64,000 nt of DNA, from positions 2,928,501-2,992,500 of the forward strand of contig NZ_CP016397.1 of assembly GCF_002240035.1 (NCBI RefSeq). The letters run 5' to 3'. A program made the position numbers and the translations under genes. Source of the stretch: Legionella clemsonensis. Its GTDB lineage: Bacteria; Pseudomonadota; Gammaproteobacteria; Legionellales; Legionellaceae. The notes below the pieces were generated by a model, which was not told the origin of the DNA, ran no database searches, and saw only the letters and a list, made by a program, of their open reading frames with translations. Each line of letters starts with the position of its first letter. The first letter of the stretch is position 1. Of the stretch, positions 1 to 10,010 are shown piece after piece.

Positions 1-3000
1 AGCAAAGCGGCGAAATATGACCTCATGGAAGGGTGTTTATATCGACTTAATGAGAAGCAATTGATTAATCTTTGTGGTCACGTGGTGGCCTTACGTCAAA
101 TTACTCGCAATGACAGTGAATTACTATCAGTTTACTATAACGTTTTAGCAAAAAAAATTAGTTCCTCTTCTTCTCCGCTCCAACATTTTTCAGAGCTGGC
201 ACACACTATCAAATTACTGCCGGAAAACGTTGTTAATGAATCAATTAGTAATATTCTCCTCTTTTTTAAAAATAACAGTGTCCTTCGTTATCAATGGTTA
301 AGCGTTTTATTTGCCGCAGATTTTAATAAGACAACACTCCTGGCGCCTTGCTATGAATTGTTTAAACAGATTAAGTTATCAGAGCAGCTAACCTTACTTA
401 AACATTTTTCCAGTGGAGAACTATTAAATTTTTATTTATACATGCTGCGTAATAACGCGGCTACCGAAGACTTTCATTGCCTGATTGAACTATTAAAGGA
501 AACAGATAGACAACCTTTGTTATTATATTTGCTTTTAAACACACCACTCCATCAAGCTTTTCTTGATAAATTAATGGCCTTTATCGATGATAAAAATTTA
601 ATTACGCTTATCGAACAACTCATTGATAAAGTTAAGGAAGACAATGATTATAGGACAACACTTGGTGAGCTGTTAAAACACTTCTGTCAGCGGCTACAAG
701 TAACCCGAGATGAAAATTCTTCTTTACATCAGTGGGTAGACGAAAGTCAGCACTGCCAGGCACTGGCTTTTCATTTACTGGAAAATCCCGTTTGTTTTTA
801 CAGTCTATCGTCACGTTCAACAATCTTGCAAGAGCTTACTCCTACGGTTTTACAAAGCTATTTAGGTAATCATGCTGCCGCTGATTTAAAATTAAGAATC
901 AATCGTATTTTAAATGTGATTAAGTTAAATCCAGAAACTGCGGAAAACATTGCGCTGAATTTATTGAGTCACTTTCAAAATACACCCAAGAAATTACAAA
1001 CACTCTTTGCAAATCTAGAAACAGCTCAACTCAGTCTGAATAGCCATGGTAAGCAAAATTACCACTATTTAAAGCAGGCTTGCTGGCATTTGTTAAACCC
1101 GAAAACTAACAGCTACGACGATACGCGATGCACTACCCTTTTAACAACACAACTTGGTCTTGCACACTGTTTTGATCCCATTTTAGCAAGACTTGCTGCT
1201 GATATCAGTCAAAGTGATGATGCTCATCTTAGTGCTCAATATTTAATACAAATAGAAGCGGCGGCAATAGAACAAATAGCTCCTGCATCGCTAGCAATGA
1301 TTTTGACGAAATCAACCCAGGAAAACACTTTAACCAATTGGCAGAAAGTTGCAAATTACTTAAACAATCGAAATCTGGAAGAAAATTTGGTTTTAGTAAA
1401 AACGCTGATCGCTCATCTACAAAAAAGTACCCATCCAGTTTTGCTTAAGCTTGCCTTGCAATTTATTACGCAACTGGAACGTTTTGAAAAATTTCTCACT
1501 CAATTAGGTGAAGATGAACTGCGATGGTTTTTGCGAGAATGCAGCAACACAGAGTTCAGCAAACAGTTACCTTTTTGGTTTAATTTGTTGCTCGATTACT
1601 CTGCTTTTGAGCGGTTAAATTATGCTTCATTACTTATTTTACTGCCACAAGAACAACACTGTCTTGAACTTATTTATCAACATGAAAATTTAAAACCTCA
1701 TTTACCTACTCTGTTTACTCAATTAGCTTTTCTAAATGCCAAGCCTGTTCATTTTATAACAATCTTTAATGAGCTGAGTAAAGCATCCTCTCAGCAGAAA
1801 CGTGACTTTATTACAAAAGCACAACCTCTCATTCATGCTCATACCATAGAACCTTCGGCTTTATTTGTAATTAATATGCTGTTGTTAACACTGGATGATT
1901 TACAAATAAATTCTCACGTCGACATGAACTTAGTGTTGCAACATCTAAAATTGATTACACTATTGACTAAAAATCAGCAAGAAAATCATCATTCAGAAGG
2001 CTTTTCCCATGAATTACAGCAATTAACTTTAAATACCCTCTGCTACCTTTTCGCTCAAAATTCACGTTGGGCAAATCAATTATTGGTTAGTGAAGAATTT
2101 AGTCAGATGGCTTTGACTTGGCTAAATCAAATGGATACAAAAAATGTTGAACGTCACCCTCTTACCAGACTGCTACTGGATAATGCAAGTTTGCATTTCC
2201 ATCCCCTGCTAACCTCCGATCATCGTTTTCAAGCATTTATCAAGCAGCTTTTAGTAACCCCGCCTGCGTCAATGAATGAGGATCAATTTGCACTTCTTTT
2301 GGAGAAATTAACAGCAGAAAATCGAACAGAACTCTCCTTTAAATTACTGCAACAACCTACCTTGGGCGATGTGCAATGGTCTTCTTTAATGATATTAGCC
2401 CATGCACTACCAGTGACAACACTCTATGCTATTTATACACAAAGCAAAACGCGGTTTGTTTTTGTCGATCTATTAGCCAGACATCATGCAGGCATGGCTC
2501 TTCTTAGCGACTCTCAACGAAATAAGCTTATTGCTGAAATTATGTCTGGAAAACAAGTGTTACGTATTTTGGACAGTTACAGTCCTGTTGCCACAAAAAT
2601 AGCCTTCGTGGATGCTATTTTCAGCTATCTGGAAGCAACCAATACTTCTCTCTCCCATTGGCTTGAAGCTATGAATGTAGATATACAAACCTTTGCCGCA
2701 TTTTCCAATTATACTACCAGTAAAAAAAACAAACAAAAACTATTAGAAGTTATTAAGAAAAGTAACTATTACGGGGACGGACTTAATGGATATTTACAAC
2801 ATCCTTCCCTGGACATGTCCTTAGAGACAAATGGGTTTTTGTTTAAGCTATTTACTCAAATTGCCTTAAATCCCTGGAAAGGTTGGCAATGTCAATTTCA
2901 ACATTTGCAGAAATTAACCCCCGATACTTTAAAAGAAATCGTTCAAAACCAATTCGAGTTATTTGAACAAATTGATCAACTCAATCTATTTTTTGAACCG

Positions 3001-6000
3001 CTAAGCTTAAGTGAGGAAGTCGCACCTCATATGTTGGTGAGCGCACGCTGGGTGCAGTGTTTACCCTTAATAAATAGTATCTTAACCAGTATTGCCGTGT
3101 TTTACAGTAACGCAGAGCTCAGGAATATTCTTATACCTACCGCACTCTATCAACAAATTATTTTGCCTCTTTTGCAGGAGTCTCTTCCTCCTTCCGAAAT
3201 TTCCTTCGACTCGCTCTACGATTTACTGATAGATTATGCACAAACAGTTAAAGCAAGCCTACCTGCTCACGAACAGATAATTAAGGGTTATCTTCTTCAA
3301 TATCAACATCATTTACAAGCCATTGAAAATTACTCTTTTCCGAAACTGATTCAACTGTTTAGACCCAACTCCCATTTTTGCCAAATTAAAAATGGGCAAA
3401 TTAAAGTGCTCCATGAACCCGAAATTGAACTATTAAGCAATGCCGGACAGCATCATAAAGAGTGGCTTGAATTTAAAAAATTTTCACCTTCAATGCAATT
3501 GGTTAATTTATTAACTGCTTTATTACAGGTTCCAAACGTACTAGACGATAAGGGATTCAGGCAGTGGCTCTTGGTGCACTGCTTTTTTTCACCCCTGGCA
3601 GAACATTTAGACGACAATTTGCTGAAGCAATTAATCAATAATTTTCCCATTAAGGAATTTGAGCATGACCTTTCAGTAATCCATCAGCGAATTCAGCGCA
3701 TGAGGCTCGCCTGTCAGCTCTTGAAGAAGCTTGACACTACACGCTCCCTGTCTGAACTTGTTACAGGCTTATATACTCAATCTGTTGAAAATTTAACCCT
3801 CGTCTTGCATACCACTAAATTTGCGCATTTGTCTTATTTATCCCAACTTATATTGATGGTGTTACAGGCAAAAAAAAGCAACTTGTCCTGGCAGCAACTT
3901 CAGGTCTTATTGCTACCCCTCAAATGGAGTCATCAGCTGGATGTAGAATGGTTTTATCTGGAAATTTCAAAACTTAATGATTTGGAGTACAAATTAATTG
4001 AGCGTTGCCGACAATTGGTAATTTCAGGATTAAGCGCGAATAATGATGAAAAGGATTCGGCACGCCTGACTGTTCTTTCGCGTTCATTTATTATTGATAA
4101 TATGGTCAGTCTAACCAGGATTTTTAATTCTTATCAGGCGGTATTTTCTTCCAAAGAAGATAACATTCCTGCCAATAAATTACTCCGTTTGCTAGAAAAT
4201 TTACACCCATCTCCAGAAAAGATCGCTATTTTGTTGAAAAATTTGCACACTGCCGTGTTAACAGCCGTCATTAATTTTGCGCTAGAGGATCCTACAACTA
4301 ATGAAGAATTGTTAATTAAAATTATGGATGCAGGTTTTGGAGAGCTCTGCGAAACGCTCATGATTAATCAGCTTGAGAAAGCATTTAATCGTGTAAGAGG
4401 TAAAGAGGAGACTGCTTTTCTTGCCAGTCTCTCTTTAGAAGAATTTGCCGCGCTAAATCCCGAAGAATGGGGCAAAATCCTTATTATACAGCGTCTTTAT
4501 TTTAATAGAGTACCGCTGCCTGAATTAGCTGCCTTAAGTTCTGGCAAAGAGAAGAGAGAATATCAACGATTTTGCGCCGATGCTTCTCTTTATCAGTGTC
4601 TGCTCCATCTGCAGCAGCAAATTATACACGCTGGGCTTGCAGAAAATGAAAATTTAGTAATCAGGGCAAAAAAAAATCTTACTGCTTGTTTTAATTTTTT
4701 AAACCTTAACTCCAGAGCAATTATCTATTACTCCATCATGGAAAAATTTCACCGGGAAATTAATACACAGCAACCAGCACTTTATTTCCATTGGTTATGT
4801 TTACTTTCCTTTTTTACTGAAGACAGCAGCATTTTAATTTCCTCTTTTTTAGATTGGCTACATCAGACTGCGGAATCTGACTTAGCTCACCAACCTTACC
4901 TGGAAAAGTTATTAATGCATCTCTTACAGCAAGGTTTATTAACTACCTTGTGTAAACGCTTGAGGCAGTCGGAAGGAATTACAGGCGCAAAAGCAAATTG
5001 GCTTTATGCGCATCTAACTACTCAATCTGACACAACGTCTTTAATTTCAGATATAGTGCTTGGATTTTCCTGGGATTGGCTCAAAGAACACATTAAAAAC
5101 TCAACCACTGAATCCATCGCATTGCTCGACGGTATATTGCAGCAGGAAAACCACCTTAAAGCCATCACTGCCAATACCAACATGAAATTAACACTAATTG
5201 CTGTTTTGGAGAAATGTCAATTTGCGGCCAGTGATTTACTTCACTTACAAAAAAATAATGGCAATACAGTCATTAAAGCACTTATTGGAGCTCATTTGTT
5301 GGGACGCAAAGACTATATAGACCAATTGCAAGGTGAAACATTTATTTCGCAATTAACCGATGTAGGAAAAATTATTCGTCCACGCCTTAACCCCCTTATT
5401 CAGGATCTTCATCTTGCAGAACTTCCACAAGAAGTCATCAAACAACTGCATCCTGAAGCGGCAGCAACCTTATTATGTTCAATTAAAAAGTTTCATCAAC
5501 TGGATCAATCCTATGTTGAACCTCTCCTGCGCACCCTGGGAGAGCATACGGAAACGTTCATTCAATACTGGCTTACTTATTTTGCCACCATGCCCAATGG
5601 GGAAACACCGCTAGTCGCCATGATGAATGCTTTTCCAACAAAAATAACAGCTGCGCTGGCAAATCTGTCCGAAAATAAAAAAAGTTCTATTCTTTCTTTG
5701 TTAATTCAACACCTTGATCAACTTAATGGAACACTTATTAAAAATTTAATTGCTCTAGGTGAGGAATCTCACCTTAATTATGCAGCTCATCTTTATCTCT
5801 ACAAAAGACAGATAAACGAGATATCGATTCAATTTATTCAGGAGTTAACGGATAAGCTGCTTGAAAAAAAAGCCACTTTCTCTTCGCAAACCATTCAATT
5901 ACTTATGCGGCTTAGTGAAGAAGCAAGCTTTAGTAGCTTGCGAGGAAAATTAGGCAAAGCAACCAGCGATTATTTACGCAGTAGCGCTTTGTTCGCCGAT

Positions 6001-7383
6001 TGTTCCATCTTTTATGATGAAGGCCAATTGAATATAAAACGCATGCAAAAGTTAGTTCCTCTGCAACCTCATGAAAAAACGGAGGAAACACCACACAGTT
6101 TTTTTCAAGCCTTTACAAAAACGTTTAAAACCATGTTTATTGCGCAGGAATCTTCTGCGTTATCGTTGAATGAGTTAGCTGTCAACCCATTAATCGATGC
6201 AGTAATGAAAGACAATGATAAGCTATCTTCTTTTGATTATTTTCTCATTCACTATCATGGAAAATTGGAACCACTTGAACGTTGTTTTAATGACTATCTA
6301 GATTATTTGGTTGAAAGTACTTCTCCGACAAAAAGTAAGCGACTGCATACAGTAGCATGGCTTCTAACCCGCTCGGAAATGAATGGACGTATTAAAGAAA
6401 TGCTATTTAATTCTCTTCTCGCTCGTCCGCAATTGTTGGATAGCCAAATAAGCGCAGGACTATTACTCTTTAATTGTCAACAAGCCATTCATCATTTTGG
6501 TATCAAGGGGGATTATCAAACCGTTATTAATCTATGTGCATGGGGTTTGCCGTTTTTGGAAACTGGTTCAGACCATGAAAAAATGACAAAACGTGCCATG
6601 AAAGAAGCTGAATTTGAATCCTCGATTCACACCGTTACAGGATTTCTTGCTCCACTTCGCGTATGGATTAAGCGTAGCTTGTTTTATGGTTGGGAAACCT
6701 GGCTTGAGCCTAAAAAGCCACAATATGTTTTACTGAATAACAGGAGTCATCAAGAAAAATCCTCTTCGATGACCGCGTTACAAAAGTTACAAACGAATAA
6801 ACTGGTTAAAGAGAGCATCACCGAAGATAATTGTGTGCGCGAAAGCTTGGACATGCTTCTTTCTCGTCTCGACAATACTGCCACTATTCCTGCACTCACT
6901 ACCTTAATCAATGCTCTCAACATTTTTGACTGGCAAAAAACCACTCCCTCAGAAATGCAAACACGAAAAGCAGTGGATGATTTATTTGAGTCTTTATGGC
7001 AACGCGCAACATGGGATCACAGTTTGGCAAACTGGCTTTCCCCACATCTTGAGCCCTTCATTAGTAATCGCCAACGATTAATTGGTCTTTACCTCCAAGA
7101 GAATCAACAGGAGTTAATCGCTTTATTAGCAAAAGCAGTGGCAGGTCCGGGACAGTTTCAAGAGTTAGCAACCCTGCTACTAGAAACCGATGAACCGAAG
7201 CTCACTACAGCAAACAAGCAAACTACTCCTTTGCCAGAAGCAAATACTCCTTCTTTATTAGACAAAGTGACCCAGGGCTTTTCTGCCCTCTCGTCCCACT
7301 TTTGGACACCCGTTAGTAATACTGTGCAGACCTATACAGCATCAGCGTCATCCTATTGGCGCACCAATCTATTTAAACGATAA
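1..7383 (+). CDS. Giant hypothetical protein, 5' end cut by window edge
   Basis: The reading frame is open from base 1 (the first in-frame ATG is at 25, with no stop before it), so the gene probably begins upstream and at least about 2,450 residues are visible. I do not recognise a family. The protein is leucine-rich and looks almost entirely alpha-helical, with many short amphipathic helices as in helical-repeat scaffolds. I see no membrane span, nucleotide-binding motif or catalytic signature. The C-terminal tail (last ~60 residues) changes character: it is Ser/Thr/Pro-rich and ends in a short basic stretch (NLFKR). The next gene, 107 bp downstream on the same strand, has its own heat-shock-like promoter, so this is probably a separate transcription unit. 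Very large helical proteins of unknown role are frequent in Legionellaceae and some are secreted effectors, but nothing here proves secretion. Confidence 0.85.
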   Translation, partial: SKAAKYDLMEGCLYRLNEKQLINLCGHVVALRQITRNDSELLSVYYNVLAKKISSSSSPLQHFSELAHTIKLLPENVVNESISNILLFFKNNSVLRYQWLSVLFAADFNKTTLLAPCYELFKQIKLSEQLTLLKHFSSGELLNFYLYMLRNNAATEDFHCLIELLKETDRQPLLLYLLLNTPLHQAFLDKLMAFIDDKNLITLIEQLIDKVKEDNDYRTTLGELLKHFCQRLQVTRDENSSLHQWVDESQHCQALAFHLLENPVCFYSLSSRSTILQELTPTVLQSYLGNHAAADLKLRINRILNVIKLNPETAENIALNLLSHFQNTPKKLQTLFANLETAQLSLNSHGKQNYHYLKQACWHLLNPKTNSYDDTRCTTLLTTQLGLAHCFDPILARLAADISQSDDAHLSAQYLIQIEAAAIEQIAPASLAMILTKSTQENTLTNWQKVANYLNNRNLEENLVLVKTLIAHLQKSTHPVLLKLALQFITQLERFEKFLTQLGEDELRWFLRECSNTEFSKQLPFWFNLLLDYSAFERLNYASLLILLPQEQHCLELIYQHENLKPHLPTLFTQLAFLNAKPVHFITIFNELSKASSQQKRDFITKAQPLIHAHTIEPSALFVINMLLLTLDDLQINSHVDMNLVLQHLKLITLLTKNQQENHHSEGFSHELQQLTLNTLCYLFAQNSRWANQLLVSEEFSQMALTWLNQMDTKNVERHPLTRLLLDNASLHFHPLLTSDHRFQAFIKQLLVTPPASMNEDQFALLLEKLTAENRTELSFKLLQQPTLGDVQWSSLMILAHALPVTTLYAIYTQSKTRFVFVDLLARHHAGMALLSDSQRNKLIAEIMSGKQVLRILDSYSPVATKIAFVDAIFSYLEATNTSLSHWLEAMNVDIQTFAAFSNYTTSKKNKQKLLEVIKKSNYYGDGLNGYLQHPSLDMSLETNGFLFKLFTQIALNPWKGWQCQFQHLQKLTPDTLKEIVQNQFELFEQIDQLNLFFEPLSLSEEVAPHMLVSARWVQCLPLINSILTSIAVFYSNAELRNILIPTALYQQIILPLLQESLPPSEISFDSLYDLLIDYAQTVKASLPAHEQIIKGYLLQYQHHLQAIENYSFPKLIQLFRPNSHFCQIKNGQIKVLHEPEIELLSNAGQHHKEWLEFKKFSPSMQLVNLLTALLQVPNVLDDKGFRQWLLVHCFFSPLAEHLDDNLLKQLINNFPIKEFEHDLSVIHQRIQRMRLACQLLKKLDTTRSLSELVTGLYTQSVENLTLVLHTTKFAHLSYLSQLILMVLQAKKSNLSWQQLQVLLLPLKWSHQLDVEWFYLEISKLNDLEYKLIERCRQLVISGLSANNDEKDSARLTVLSRSFIIDNMVSLTRIFNSYQAVFSSKEDNIPANKLLRLLENLHPSPEKIAILLKNLHTAVLTAVINFALEDPTTNEELLIKIMDAGFGELCETLMINQLEKAFNRVRGKEETAFLASLSLEEFAALNPEEWGKILIIQRLYFNRVPLPELAALSSGKEKREYQRFCADASLYQCLLHLQQQIIHAGLAENENLVIRAKKNLTACFNFLNLNSRAIIYYSIMEKFHREINTQQPALYFHWLCLLSFFTEDSSILISSFLDWLHQTAESDLAHQPYLEKLLMHLLQQGLLTTLCKRLRQSEGITGAKANWLYAHLTTQSDTTSLISDIVLGFSWDWLKEHIKNSTTESIALLDGILQQENHLKAITANTNMKLTLIAVLEKCQFAASDLLHLQKNNGNTVIKALIGAHLLGRKDYIDQLQGETFISQLTDVGKIIRPRLNPLIQDLHLAELPQEVIKQLHPEAAATLLCSIKKFHQLDQSYVEPLLRTLGEHTETFIQYWLTYFATMPNGETPLVAMMNAFPTKITAALANLSENKKSSILSLLIQHLDQLNGTLIKNLIALGEESHLNYAAHLYLYKRQINEISIQFIQELTDKLLEKKATFSSQTIQLLMRLSEEASFSSLRGKLGKATSDYLRSSALFADCSIFYDEGQLNIKRMQKLVPLQPHEKTEETPHSFFQAFTKTFKTMFIAQESSALSLNELAVNPLIDAVMKDNDKLSSFDYFLIHYHGKLEPLERCFNDYLDYLVESTSPTKSKRLHTVAWLLTRSEMNGRIKEMLFNSLLARPQLLDSQISAGLLLFNCQQAIHHFGIKGDYQTVINLCAWGLPFLETGSDHEKMTKRAMKEAEFESSIHTVTGFLAPLRVWIKRSLFYGWETWLEPKKPQYVLLNNRSHQEKSSSMTALQKLQTNKLVKESITEDNCVRESLDMLLSRLDNTATIPALTTLINALNIFDWQKTTPSEMQTRKAVDDLFESLWQRATWDHSLANWLSPHLEPFISNRQRLIGLYLQENQQELIALLAKAVAGPGQFQELATLLLETDEPKLTTANKQTTPLPEANTPSLLDKVTQGFSALSSHFWTPVSNTVQTYTASASSYWRTNLFKR

Positions 7384-7422
7384 CAGCGTCGTCGATGTCT
7401 TAACATAGCCACAACTTTTCTT

Positions 7423-7453
7423 CCCCCTTGAAATTTTAAAATTTGCCACCATG
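7423..7453 (+). promoter_or_regulatory. Sigma32-type heat-shock promoter of the Hsp20 gene
   Basis: A CCCCCTTGAAA block at 7423-7433 matches the sigma32 -35 element (CCCTTGAA). About 13 bp later CCACCATG (7446-7453) resembles the CCCCAT-type -10 element. The predicted start of transcription is near 7460, some 30 bp before the chaperone ATG. The position in front of a small heat-shock gene supports the call; use in the cell is inferred. Confidence 0.65.
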
Positions 7454-7489
7454 CCTATGATTATAAGATAACCAACAAGGAGAACCGTT

Positions 7490-7924
7490 ATGAATCTTAC
7501 GAGACGTGATTATTATCCACTTAGAGATTTCTCTAATCTTCTGGAGAGTTTCTTTAAAGGGCAATCAGAGGATTCTTCCTTTATTGACACCAGTACCTGG
7601 GCACCTGCTGTTGACATTAAAGAGGAAAACGATCGCTTCCTTGTGCTAGCCGATATTCCAGGAGTAAAAAAAGAAGATATTCATATTTCTCTAGAAAAGA
7701 ATATCTTAACAATCCAGGGCGAACGCCATTTTGAAAAAAAAGAGGATAAGGATAACTATTCCAGAGTAGAACGCATGCAAGGTCAATTTTATCGTCGCTT
7801 TAGTTTACCCGAAACAGCAGATGAATCTAAAATAAAAGCAAAATGCAAAAATGGTGTATTGGAAATTACTATTCCTAAAAAAGAAGTTGCTCCAGAAAAA
7901 CGCATTGAAGTTACAGTAGAATAA
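7490..7924 (+). CDS. Small heat-shock protein, Hsp20/alpha-crystallin family
   Basis: This 144-residue ATP-independent holdase binds unfolding proteins in the cytoplasm. The alpha-crystallin domain spans about residues 38-140: it opens with WAPAVDIKEE, contains the ADIPGVKKEDI strand/turn and ends with the conserved NGVLEITIPK motif (A-x-x-x-n-G-v-L family signature). A short C-terminal I-E-V tail may be the oligomerisation motif. The N-terminal arm (MNLTRRDYYPLRDFSNLLESFF) is typical of bacterial class A proteins. A good ribosome site (AAGGAG) precedes the ATG. A sigma32-like promoter lies just upstream and a strong hairpin follows, so the gene is probably monocistronic and heat-induced. It is comparable in family to the Legionella global stress protein GspA, but I cannot show orthology. 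Confidence 0.93.
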   Translation: MNLTRRDYYPLRDFSNLLESFFKGQSEDSSFIDTSTWAPAVDIKEENDRFLVLADIPGVKKEDIHISLEKNILTIQGERHFEKKEDKDNYSRVERMQGQFYRRFSLPETADESKIKAKCKNGVLEITIPKKEVAPEKRIEVTVE

Positions 7925-7956
7925 AATTAAGAGGGGCAAATTTTCCCCTCTTAATT
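7925..7956. terminator. Bidirectional hairpin terminator between hsp20 and the membrane gene
   Basis: A perfect 12-bp inverted repeat (7925-7936 with 7945-7956, 8-base loop) lies between two convergent genes. On the minus strand the stem is followed by TTTTATT, giving a normal intrinsic terminator for the gene at 7975-8361. On the plus strand the T tract is weak. Confidence 0.75.
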
Positions 7957-7974
7957 ATCTGTAAACTAAAACAA

Positions 7975-8361
7975 TTATCCAAAATAAGCCCTGTAAAGCA
8001 AATAGATTCCAACAAGCAGATAAATTACTGCCGCAATTAACAAATAGGATGGATTTGCCAGCCACCACTGCCCCATTCTTAATAAAGACTCAGGTATGAC
8101 TAATCTTAAAATTCCACTAATAAGCACTAACCAACCAATAATAGTAACAATTACTGGCCAGCCGAGTACCCAGACGTTATGACTTAGAACCAACAGTAAG
8201 CCCAGAATAACAGTGACGATAGCAATAAAAAATAACAGCGCTCGTTGTGCCAAGATATCGCCCATCACCGTTCTTAATTGTTCCTGGCGAAACAAGACAT
8301 AAAGACTTACTATTACTAAATACCATCCAATTACCTTGGCCAAAAAAATCGTGATTTCCAT
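7975..8361 (-). CDS. Small four-helix inner-membrane protein, unknown function
   Basis: The 128-residue product has four hydrophobic segments (about residues 5-23, 42-60, 67-87 and 104-124) joined by short loops, so it is an integral inner-membrane protein. I see no conserved polar or metal-binding motif. A strong ribosome site (GGGAGA) sits before the ATG. It is convergent with the Hsp20 gene and shares its hairpin terminator. Function unknown. Confidence 0.75.
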   Translation of the reverse strand: MEITIFLAKVIGWYLVIVSLYVLFRQEQLRTVMGDILAQRALLFFIAIVTVILGLLLVLSHNVWVLGWPVIVTIIGWLVLISGILRLVIPESLLRMGQWWLANPSYLLIAAVIYLLVGIYLLYRAYFG

Positions 8362-8428
8362 GATTTTCTCCCGAAAGCTATTCCTATTTTAAGTATAGAA
8401 AAGGATGAGGCTCAACTGGAATATTAAC

Positions 8429-9931
8429 CTATATATAAGGCATAAAGTTATTCTGTAGTGGTGATTTTCTTAATGTGGTTTCTTTTTGCGATTGAAATAA
8501 CGAGTAGCCGGCTGTAGTGGCTGAAGTATTTTTTACGCTTACTCTATAAGAATGATGTTTGCTCAGAACCTCCATTGCCGCCTGATTAGCTACATTCCTC
8601 GCCATGGTAAGTGCATCATCGTAAGCTATATTTCTCAATTTAGGATTGGCACCTGCTTGCAATAATTCTTCAAACAGTGCGGCATTGTGACGCGTGTGAG
8701 GCGATAAGCAAGCAAGCATTAAAGGCGTATAGCCGTCTTTATTTTTAGCATCAACCTGCACACCAGGACAAGCAAGTAAGATTTTTACCAAATCCAGATA
8801 ACCATAATCACAAGCGATACCAAGGGGTGTTGCCCCATCACCACGACAAGACTTATTGATCGCAAATCCACGTGCTTTGATTAATAATTTTAATACCCTT
8901 TCATGATGATAATAAATGGCATAAAAGACAGCTTGGCTAATTTGTTCCATACTGAGGCGATTCAAACCATTATGCAGTTGCAAAATTTGCCGTACTGTTT
9001 TTTCTTCGCCATTCTGCGCACTAATCGCTAAAAAACCGACTTGTCGGCTATTTTTATAGCTTATCTGTCTGCGAAAAACAGGGTAAATGTCATCTAATCG
9101 TTGGAGACGTCTTTTTAACTCATGAGAAGGGTTAGCAGCGATGAAATCGGTGTGAAAAATAAGCTGTCTACTATCACTGAAGCTTATACTTAGTTGGATA
9201 ACAAGTGCTTCACTACTTAGAATTAAATAAGGATAATCCTCTGACTGTGTATAAAGCTCATTAATATCAATAAATAACCACTTGCCATCCCTTTTTTTAA
9301 GGCCAACGGAATGATTTTCACTGCTTAACACCATTGGCACATTATCGTTTATTTTTAGTGATTTAAACAGCTGATTAAAGTATTCAACGCCTTCATCTTT
9401 CGTATTAAACGCCGTAGTCTTTAAAAGAAAGCGCTTTACCTCAGAATTCTGGGCCAATTTATGACGAATTAACGAAAAAATGGCATCAATATGAGTTTGG
9501 TTAAGCCGTTGTGCATAAATGTCGTCGTAATCCTCAGGACTTTGCGCAAGACAAATTGCTTCAAAAAGAGACTTAATCTCTAATAATTGATTTTCGTGCC
9601 CGTTTATTCTTTCTTTATTTTTGATTTTAAAATTAACGAGTTCTATTTTATTCCCAAGGGATTGTTTATGTTTTCTAATCAAATTTAATCGTTCATAAAA
9701 ACATTCCTCTATTCCCAACGCTGCATCCTGAGCCCAAGTTAAGGTAAAACCGAAGCAAACACCTTCGTCAGGAGCATAATTAAAATGCTCGAGTAATGTA
9801 AGGATATCCCTGTGTTTTAACTGTTTTTGATTGCTAAAAAATGATTTAAAAATAGAGTCAGTAGGTATGATAAGGCGCTTTGTAGCTACAATTGTCGCAA
9901 CCAACAATAAAAAATAAACGAAGTAAATCAT
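8429..9931 (-). CDS. Ankyrin-repeat protein with C58/papain-like cysteine protease-like domain
   Basis: This is a 500-residue protein. I chose the ATG at 9931 because GGAGG lies 8 bases before it; an in-frame GTG at 9946 lacks such a site. Residues 1-15 are hydrophobic (membrane anchor or signal-like). The region around residues 55-225 carries three separated motifs resembling a cysteine-protease triad: GVCFGFTLTW with Cys59, NHSVGL with His207, and WLFIDIN with Asp222. The spacing and the local pattern (G-x-C-x-G...W, then H-x-x-x-L, then F-x-D) resemble clan CA C58 (YopT/AvrPphB) enzymes. Residues ~300-435 contain three to four ankyrin repeats, the clearest being GDGATPLGIACDYGYLDLVKILL and the following KDGYTPLMLAC unit. 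Ankyrin repeats bind host proteins in many Legionella effectors, so this is a good effector candidate; protease activity and secretion are inferred. Confidence 0.82.
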   Translation of the reverse strand: MIYFVYFLLLVATIVATKRLIIPTDSIFKSFFSNQKQLKHRDILTLLEHFNYAPDEGVCFGFTLTWAQDAALGIEECFYERLNLIRKHKQSLGNKIELVNFKIKNKERINGHENQLLEIKSLFEAICLAQSPEDYDDIYAQRLNQTHIDAIFSLIRHKLAQNSEVKRFLLKTTAFNTKDEGVEYFNQLFKSLKINDNVPMVLSSENHSVGLKKRDGKWLFIDINELYTQSEDYPYLILSSEALVIQLSISFSDSRQLIFHTDFIAANPSHELKRRLQRLDDIYPVFRRQISYKNSRQVGFLAISAQNGEEKTVRQILQLHNGLNRLSMEQISQAVFYAIYYHHERVLKLLIKARGFAINKSCRGDGATPLGIACDYGYLDLVKILLACPGVQVDAKNKDGYTPLMLACLSPHTRHNAALFEELLQAGANPKLRNIAYDDALTMARNVANQAAMEVLSKHHSYRVSVKNTSATTAGYSLFQSQKETTLRKSPLQNNFMPYI

Positions 9932-10010
9932 CGTACTTGCCTCCACTTGCTCCTAAAAAAATCAAAACACAAGTTGAGGCTGAAAGTAAATAATAAATAA
10001 AACCAGGCAT

